A stretch of DNA of 64,000 nucleotides from Streptacidiphilus melanogenes (lineage in GTDB: Bacteria; Actinomycetota; Actinomycetes; Streptomycetales; Streptomycetaceae), in assembly GCF_000787835.1 (NCBI RefSeq), contig NZ_BBPP01000003.1:281890-345889 (forward strand). The letters are read 5' to 3'. The notes under the pieces were generated by a model. The model made no database searches, was not told the origin of the DNA, and was given only the letters and a program-made list of their open reading frames with translations. Shown here one piece after another: positions 59,676-64,000 of this stretch (positions are counted from its first letter, which is position 1; every line of letters starts with the position of its first letter). The translations under genes were made by a program, and so were the position numbers.

Positions 59676-62600
59676 TCAGACCGGGGCGGTGAAGGTGTAC
59701 GCCCCCGCGGCCAGGTAGTACGTCCCGGGCGCCGCCGGGACGGCCTGCGCGGGCGCGGACACCGAACCCGGCTGGGAGGTGGGCACGACCACCGTCGCGG
59801 TGACACCAGCCGGCACCGTAACAGCGAGCGTGACCTGTCCGCCCGCGACGGACCAACTGCTCCCGGCCATCCCGTACGGCGTCCGGTAGCTTGCGGCGGC
59901 GGAGGTCAGCCCGCCGCCCGGCTGAGGGGCGATCAGCAGCGCCTGGTAGCCGGGCGCTGCGGGTCGAAGGCCCGCGACGTGCCGGTACAGGAAGTCGCCC
60001 ACCGAGCCAAGGCCGTAGTGGTTGAACGAGTTCATGCCCGGATCCTCGAAGGTGCCGTCGGTGCGGATGCCGTCCCAGCGCTCCCAGATGGTGGTGGCTC
60101 CCCGGCCGACCATGTAGCCCCAGCCGGGGTAGTCGGTCTGCAACAGGATCTGGTAGGCCACGTCCGCATGGCCGTAGTCCGCCAGGACCGGCAGCAGGTT
60201 CTCCACACCGAGGAACCCGACCGTCAGGTGCCCGTTGCTCGCCGCGACCTTGGCGGCCAGCTTGTTCGCGGCGCGCTGCACCAGGGCCGCGGGGACCAGG
60301 CCGAAGGAGAGCGCGAGCACGTAGCCGGTCTGGGTGTTGCTGCCGACCGACCCGTCCGATCCGACGTACTGGCCGGCGAAGGCCGCCGCCACCTGGTCGG
60401 CGAGCTGACCGTACGAGGTGGCCTGCGCGGTGCGGCCGGTGGCGGCCGCCATCCGGGAGACCAGGCGCGCGGCCCAGGCGAAGTACGCGGTGCAGATGAG
60501 GTCGTGGGGCGTGTCGTCGCTGACGTTGAGCCAGTCGCCGAACGTCGTCTGGTTGCGGATCAGATTGCTGCCCGCAGTGCTGTGCAGGTAGTCGACCCAG
60601 GCCGCCAGGGCCGGGAAGTGCCGGTCGACGACCCGCAGGTCGCCGAAACGCTGCCACAGCGTGTAGGGGATGATCACGCCCGCGTCACCCCAGCCCGCGG
60701 TGCCGGAGCCGGAGATCACGGCCGGTGCCACGTCGGTGAACGCGCCGTTGGACTGCTGGTCGTCGACCAGGTCGTCGACGAACTTCGCCAGGAACCGGTG
60801 GGTGTCCAGATTGAACGTCGAGGTGGCGTTGAACGCGGCGATGTCGCCCGTCCAGCCCAGGCGCTCGTCGCGCTGCGGGCAGTCGGTCGGGATGGACAGC
60901 ATGTTGCTGCGCTGGCCCCAGGTGATGTTGTGCTGGATCTGGCCCACCAGCGTGTTCGCGGTCGTGAACGTGCCCAGCTGGGCTGCGGTGGTCCAGGCGG
61001 CGCGGCCGGTGACGGTGCCGCTGGACGGGGTGAACCCGGAGGGCAGGCCGGTGAGTTCGACATAGCGGTAGCCGTGCACCGTGAACCGCGGCTCGTAGGT
61101 CTCGGCGGAGCCCGTTCCCGCCAGCACGAAGCGGTCGGTTGCCTGGGCGGTGCGCAGGTTGGCGGTGTAGAGCGTGCCGTCGGGGTTGAGCACCTCGCCG
61201 TGCCGCATCGTGACGACGGTGCCGGCCGGTCCGGCCAGCGAGAGCCGGTTCCAGCCCGCGAAGTTCTGGCCCAGGTCGAGGATCCACACGCCCGGCTGCG
61301 GCTGCGTGATCGCCACCGGCGGGAACTCCGCCTGGACGGTCACGCCGCCGTCGACCTGGGAGACCAGCGTCGGCCGGGAGACCTGGGCGACCGTCACCGA
61401 GGCCCAGGCGCTGTCGTCGAACCCTGCTCCGTCCCAGCCGGGGACGTCGAGGCGTGCGTCGTAGGTCTCGCCGTTGTAGAGGTCGTCGGCCCGGATCGCC
61501 CCGGTGGCGGTCTTCCAGCTGCTGTCGGTGGCGACCGTGCTCGTCGTGCCGTCGGTGAAGGTGAGCTGCAACTGGGCGGAGTACCACGGCTGGGTGCCGT
61601 ACTTCTGGCTGCCGGCAAAGCCGATGCTGCCGCTGTACCAGCCGTTGCCGAGCCAGGCGGCCAGCGCGTTGGCGCCCTGCCGGATCTGCCCGGTCACGTC
61701 GAAGACCTTGTACTGCAGGCGCTTGCCGTAGTCCGTCCAGCCCGGTGCCAGGACGTCGGCGCCGACCTTGGCGCCGTTCAGTCGCGTCTCGTGCAGCCCG
61801 AGGGCGGTCGTCAGCAGCCGGGCCGAGGCCACCGGCTTGGAGACGGTGAACCCCTTGCGCAGCAGGGGAGCCGGAGTCACCACGTGGACCTGTACGCCCC
61901 ACGGCCCGGAACCGGCCACCGCCACGCTCATCGCGGCCGGCCAGCCGCTGTCGTCGAAGCCGACCGTGTTCCAGCCGGTCGGCCCGGACTGCGAGGCCTT
62001 CCACGCGGTGTCGCTGTTGACGACCTGGCCGCCGGGCAGCAGCAGCTTGGCCAGCAGCCCCGCGGGGGAGACGCTGGTGTTGGTGCACGCCACCGCGATG
62101 ACGTTGGCGCCCGCCGTCAGGTGCCCGGCGAGGTCCACCAGGGCGGCCGTCTGCCACGAGTTGGCGACCCTGGGCGAGGAGCTGACCAGCACGCCGTTCA
62201 CCCACACATCCGCGGTGTCGTCGCCGGTGACCGCAAGCACCGCCGTCGCCGGGGCCGTGGCCAGGGTGAGCGTGCGGCGGAACCAGCGGGTGGCGGCGGG
62301 CGCCGAGGAGGCCGGATTCCCCTCCGGATACCAGATCCAGCTCGCCCCGGCGAAGTTCGGGGGAGCGGCCTGGCCGACGAAGGCCCCCTGCCACTCGGTG
62401 GCCGGCGCGAGCAGCCCGGTCTCGAACCACTCCAGGTCGCTCCACGCGGCGGCCCGGCCCTGGGTGTCCCAGACACGGACCCGCCAGTAGTACCGGGTGA
62501 GGCTGCCGAGCGCCGGGCCGCCGAAGGCGAGGTCGACCTGCTGAGCCGAGGGGACCTGGCCGCTGTCCCACACGTCCCCGGCCCCGGCGCCGGTCGAGGA

Positions 62601-63425
62601 GACCTGGACCTGGTAGGCCGCCTGGTGCTGTTGCGGAGCCGAGGAGTCCAGGGTCCAGCCGAACCGCGGCTGTGCCGCGTCGACGCCCAGGGGAGAGGCC
62701 TGGTGTTCCACGGTCAGGCCGGTCACGGCGAGCGGGGAGGCGGCGGTGAGGTCCGGGGTGGCGACACCGGTGTACCAGGGGGAGACGCCGTAGGCGCCCA
62801 GGTCCGTGGCGGCCGACCAGCCGGAGTCGTCGAAGGACGGCTGTTCCCAGCCGGTGGGCACGGTCTGCGCGGAGCGCCAACTGCCGTCGGTGGGCAGATC
62901 GGTGGTGCCCCCGGCGGTGGTGACGTGCAGATGGCCGAGCAGCCCGGCGGGGCCGCCGGTGTTGCTGACGGCTATCGCCACGGTGTTGGTCCCCGCGGCC
63001 AGCGCAGGGCGCAGGTCCACGTAGAGGGCGTTCTTCCAGGAGTCCGCGACGCGTGCGGAGGCGGCGAGGTGCTGTCCGTTGAGCCAGACGTCGACCGTGT
63101 CGTCGCCGGTGACGACCAGCTGCGCGTCGCCGACGCCGCCCGCGGCGACGGCGAACGTCCTGCGGAAGTACCGGAACCCGGCCGGGGCCGAGACCCGCGG
63201 ACTGCCCTCGGGGAACCACACCCAGTGGGCGCCTGACAGGTCGACAGGCGCCGCTGTGGCCCGGTGCGGGGCCGCGACCGCGACGGCCGGACGCGAGACC
63301 AGCCCCGCAGCCAGGACGCCCGCGGCGACGCCCGAACCGGCACTCAGGAAGCGCCGCCTGCTGAGCGGAGACTGTTCCGCCTCGGGCGGCTCGCCGTCCC
63401 CGAGGTGTGTCGATTCACTGCTCAA
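59676..63425 (-). CDS. secreted α-L-rhamnosidase (GH78), TAT-exported
   Basis: 1249 residues from TTG at 63423-63425, chosen because AAGGAG lies about seven bases upstream. A twin-arginine signal (SRRRFLS, about 22-28) and Ala-rich h-region export a folded enzyme. Two homologous lectin-like modules follow, the first near residues 55-170 (HWVWFPEGSP, YFRRTF), the second near 340-460 (SWIWYPEGNP, WFRRTL). The (α/α)6 GH78 core has DCPQRDERLGWTGD near 847-860 with the probable catalytic acid. It releases L-rhamnose for the ABC importer. Promoter and operator 3 lie about 100-160 bp upstream. Confidence 0.92.
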   Translation of the reverse strand: MSSESTHLGDGEPPEAEQSPLSRRRFLSAGSGVAAGVLAAGLVSRPAVAVAAPHRATAAPVDLSGAHWVWFPEGSPRVSAPAGFRYFRRTFAVAAGGVGDAQLVVTGDDTVDVWLNGQHLAASARVADSWKNALYVDLRPALAAGTNTVAIAVSNTGGPAGLLGHLHVTTAGGTTDLPTDGSWRSAQTVPTGWEQPSFDDSGWSAATDLGAYGVSPWYTGVATPDLTAASPLAVTGLTVEHQASPLGVDAAQPRFGWTLDSSAPQQHQAAYQVQVSSTGAGAGDVWDSGQVPSAQQVDLAFGGPALGSLTRYYWRVRVWDTQGRAAAWSDLEWFETGLLAPATEWQGAFVGQAAPPNFAGASWIWYPEGNPASSAPAATRWFRRTLTLATAPATAVLAVTGDDTADVWVNGVLVSSSPRVANSWQTAALVDLAGHLTAGANVIAVACTNTSVSPAGLLAKLLLPGGQVVNSDTAWKASQSGPTGWNTVGFDDSGWPAAMSVAVAGSGPWGVQVHVVTPAPLLRKGFTVSKPVASARLLTTALGLHETRLNGAKVGADVLAPGWTDYGKRLQYKVFDVTGQIRQGANALAAWLGNGWYSGSIGFAGSQKYGTQPWYSAQLQLTFTDGTTSTVATDSSWKTATGAIRADDLYNGETYDARLDVPGWDGAGFDDSAWASVTVAQVSRPTLVSQVDGGVTVQAEFPPVAITQPQPGVWILDLGQNFAGWNRLSLAGPAGTVVTMRHGEVLNPDGTLYTANLRTAQATDRFVLAGTGSAETYEPRFTVHGYRYVELTGLPSGFTPSSGTVTGRAAWTTAAQLGTFTTANTLVGQIQHNITWGQRSNMLSIPTDCPQRDERLGWTGDIAAFNATSTFNLDTHRFLAKFVDDLVDDQQSNGAFTDVAPAVISGSGTAGWGDAGVIIPYTLWQRFGDLRVVDRHFPALAAWVDYLHSTAGSNLIRNQTTFGDWLNVSDDTPHDLICTAYFAWAARLVSRMAAATGRTAQATSYGQLADQVAAAFAGQYVGSDGSVGSNTQTGYVLALSFGLVPAALVQRAANKLAAKVAASNGHLTVGFLGVENLLPVLADYGHADVAYQILLQTDYPGWGYMVGRGATTIWERWDGIRTDGTFEDPGMNSFNHYGLGSVGDFLYRHVAGLRPAAPGYQALLIAPQPGGGLTSAAASYRTPYGMAGSSWSVAGGQVTLAVTVPAGVTATVVVPTSQPGSVSAPAQAVPAAPGTYYLAAGAYTFTAPV

Positions 63426-63525
63426 CGCCGTACTCCTTCTCTCGGGCCGACCAATGGCGGCGGCCGCGTGCGGATGAGCCGGATGGACGGGCCCGCCCGG
63501 TGAGGCGGTCCGATCGATTGCGAGC

Positions 63526-63539
63526 TTGAAACGATTCAG
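63526..63539. promoter_or_regulatory. LacI-type operator 3 (rhamnosidase side)
   Basis: TTGAAACGATTCAG; on the minus strand CTGAATCGTTTCAA. Near-perfect match to operators 1 and 2, downstream of the rhamnosidase -10 box and about 100 bases before its TTG. It places the rhamnosidase under the LacI repressor encoded 7 kb away. Confidence 0.75.
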
Positions 63540-63558
63540 TTCAGTGCTTGCGAGTGGG

Positions 63559-63587
63559 ACTGTAGGGGTGCGCCCGGGACACGTCAA
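63559..63587 (-). promoter_or_regulatory. rhamnosidase promoter
   Basis: Minus strand: -35 TTGACG (63582-63587) and -10 TACAGT (63559-63564), spacer 17 bases, close to the actinobacterial housekeeping consensus. The start site would be near 63552, with operator 3 beginning about a dozen bases downstream, as for the other two rha promoters. Confidence 0.75.
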
Positions 63588-63714
63588 TGGACTCCGCGCG
63601 ATGTTCCCCGTGATGCGACGGGGCCGCCAAAATTGAGACGGCGTCACGTGGGCGGTTCTCGGCGGCAGTCCATGCAGCGCCCAGTAGCATCGGGACCGAT
63701 CGGAGGTACGAGGC

Positions 63715-64000
63715 GTGCGAAAGATCGTCGTGTACGAGCTGCTGTCCCTCGACGGGGTCGCCGAGGAGCCGAGCAGCTTCTTCGCGGACTGGGACGGCGC
63801 GATGGAGGCCAATCTCGCCGCCGTGATCGCGACCCAGGACGCGGTCGTCCTCGGCCGGCGCAGCTACACCGAGTGGGCGCAGTACTGGCCCGACAGCCGG
63901 ATCCAGCCGTTCGCGGCGTTCATCAACGGGGTTGCCAAGCACGTCGCGACCTCGACGCCCCTTGACCTCGACTGGCCCCACGCGACCGCGATCGACGGCG
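63715..64000 (+). CDS. RibD C-terminal / dihydrofolate-reductase-like protein (3' end outside window)
   Basis: GTG at 63715 with GGAGG nine bases upstream. The visible ~95 residues begin MRKIVVYELLSLDGVAEEPS and contain DAVVLGRRSYTEWAQYW, the typical start and NADPH-loop region of the RibD C-terminal family of stand-alone reductases. Members reduce unknown pteridine- or pyrimidine-like substrates. The gene runs off the right edge, so length and C-terminal motifs cannot be checked. It is divergent from the rhamnosidase gene. Confidence 0.85.
   Translation, partial: MRKIVVYELLSLDGVAEEPSSFFADWDGAMEANLAAVIATQDAVVLGRRSYTEWAQYWPDSRIQPFAAFINGVAKHVATSTPLDLDWPHATAIDG

Noticed and set aside
59562-63236. 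1224-codon plus-strand open frame opposite the rhamnosidase gene
   Set aside because: Low-complexity translation without motifs; the minus strand has a signal peptide, GH78 catalytic motif, ribosome-binding site and promoter.
1-64000. tRNA, rRNA, riboswitch, insertion sequence, prophage or integrase
   Set aside because: No tRNA-like cloverleaf, rRNA stretch, transposase or integrase motif was recognised on either strand; a covariance-model search could still find a small RNA.

Overview
The window is high-GC actinobacterial DNA. Coding sense changes often, ATGA/GTGA stop-start overlaps are common, and many genes use GTG or TTG starts. DUF5134, DUF4230, DUF3515 and DUF4360 proteins, an LAXTG-type (sortase E style) surface protein and plentiful LysR/TetR/LacI regulators point to Streptomyces or a close relative such as Kitasatospora or Streptacidiphilus. 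The genus cannot be fixed from the sequence alone. No rRNA, tRNA, CRISPR array, transposase or phage gene was found.

Layout. (1) 1-10.4 kb: an aerobic Mo/Cu CO dehydrogenase locus. coxM-coxS-coxL-coxF(XdhC+YHS)-coxD(MoxR)-coxE(VWA) and two membrane proteins form one minus-strand operon, with a LysR regulator and a membrane-anchored CoxG running divergently. CoxL carries AYACSFR, the form I active-site signature, so this is probably a true CO dehydrogenase. (2) 10.5-16 kb: small secreted, membrane and zinc-finger genes, an SDR and an M23-like peptidase. (3) 16-22.2 kb: a tightly coupled operon, GNAT > LuxE-like > LuxC/LuxE-like fusion > PaaK-like ligase. It resembles a fatty-acid reductase without luciferase and is a candidate undescribed acyl-activation/reduction pathway. 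(4) 22.6-25.7 kb: FAD/NAD(P)-binding protein, cysteine dioxygenase and LysR. (5) 25.9-37.6 kb: housekeeping-like and hypothetical genes (LexA-like repressor, acyltransferase, VOC protein, methyltransferase, LtrA). Decay is visible here: a DUF1963 fragment abutting lexA, and a chimeric, frameshifted hydrolase/surface-protein gene.

(6) 37.9-42.3 kb: a GlxA-like regulator overlapping a ThDP enzyme, an SRPBCC protein and a KAS III-like protein whose catalytic His position holds Asn. This is a second candidate for an undescribed pathway. (7) 42.3-63.5 kb: an L-rhamnose regulon. lutC-lutB-lutA-rhaB-rhaEW-rhaI run on the minus strand; the sugar ABC transporter and a LacI regulator run on the plus strand; a TAT-exported GH78 rhamnosidase lies 8 kb farther on. 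Three near-identical LacI-type operators, each just downstream of a recognisable promoter, tie these units together. The inferred flow is rhamnoside > rhamnose > rhamnulose > rhamnulose-1-P > DHAP + lactaldehyde > lactate > pyruvate. (8) Embedded at 56.6-59.5 kb is a TetR/amidase/SDR module with a perfect 34-bp palindrome in its divergent promoter. The window ends inside a RibD-type reductase gene.
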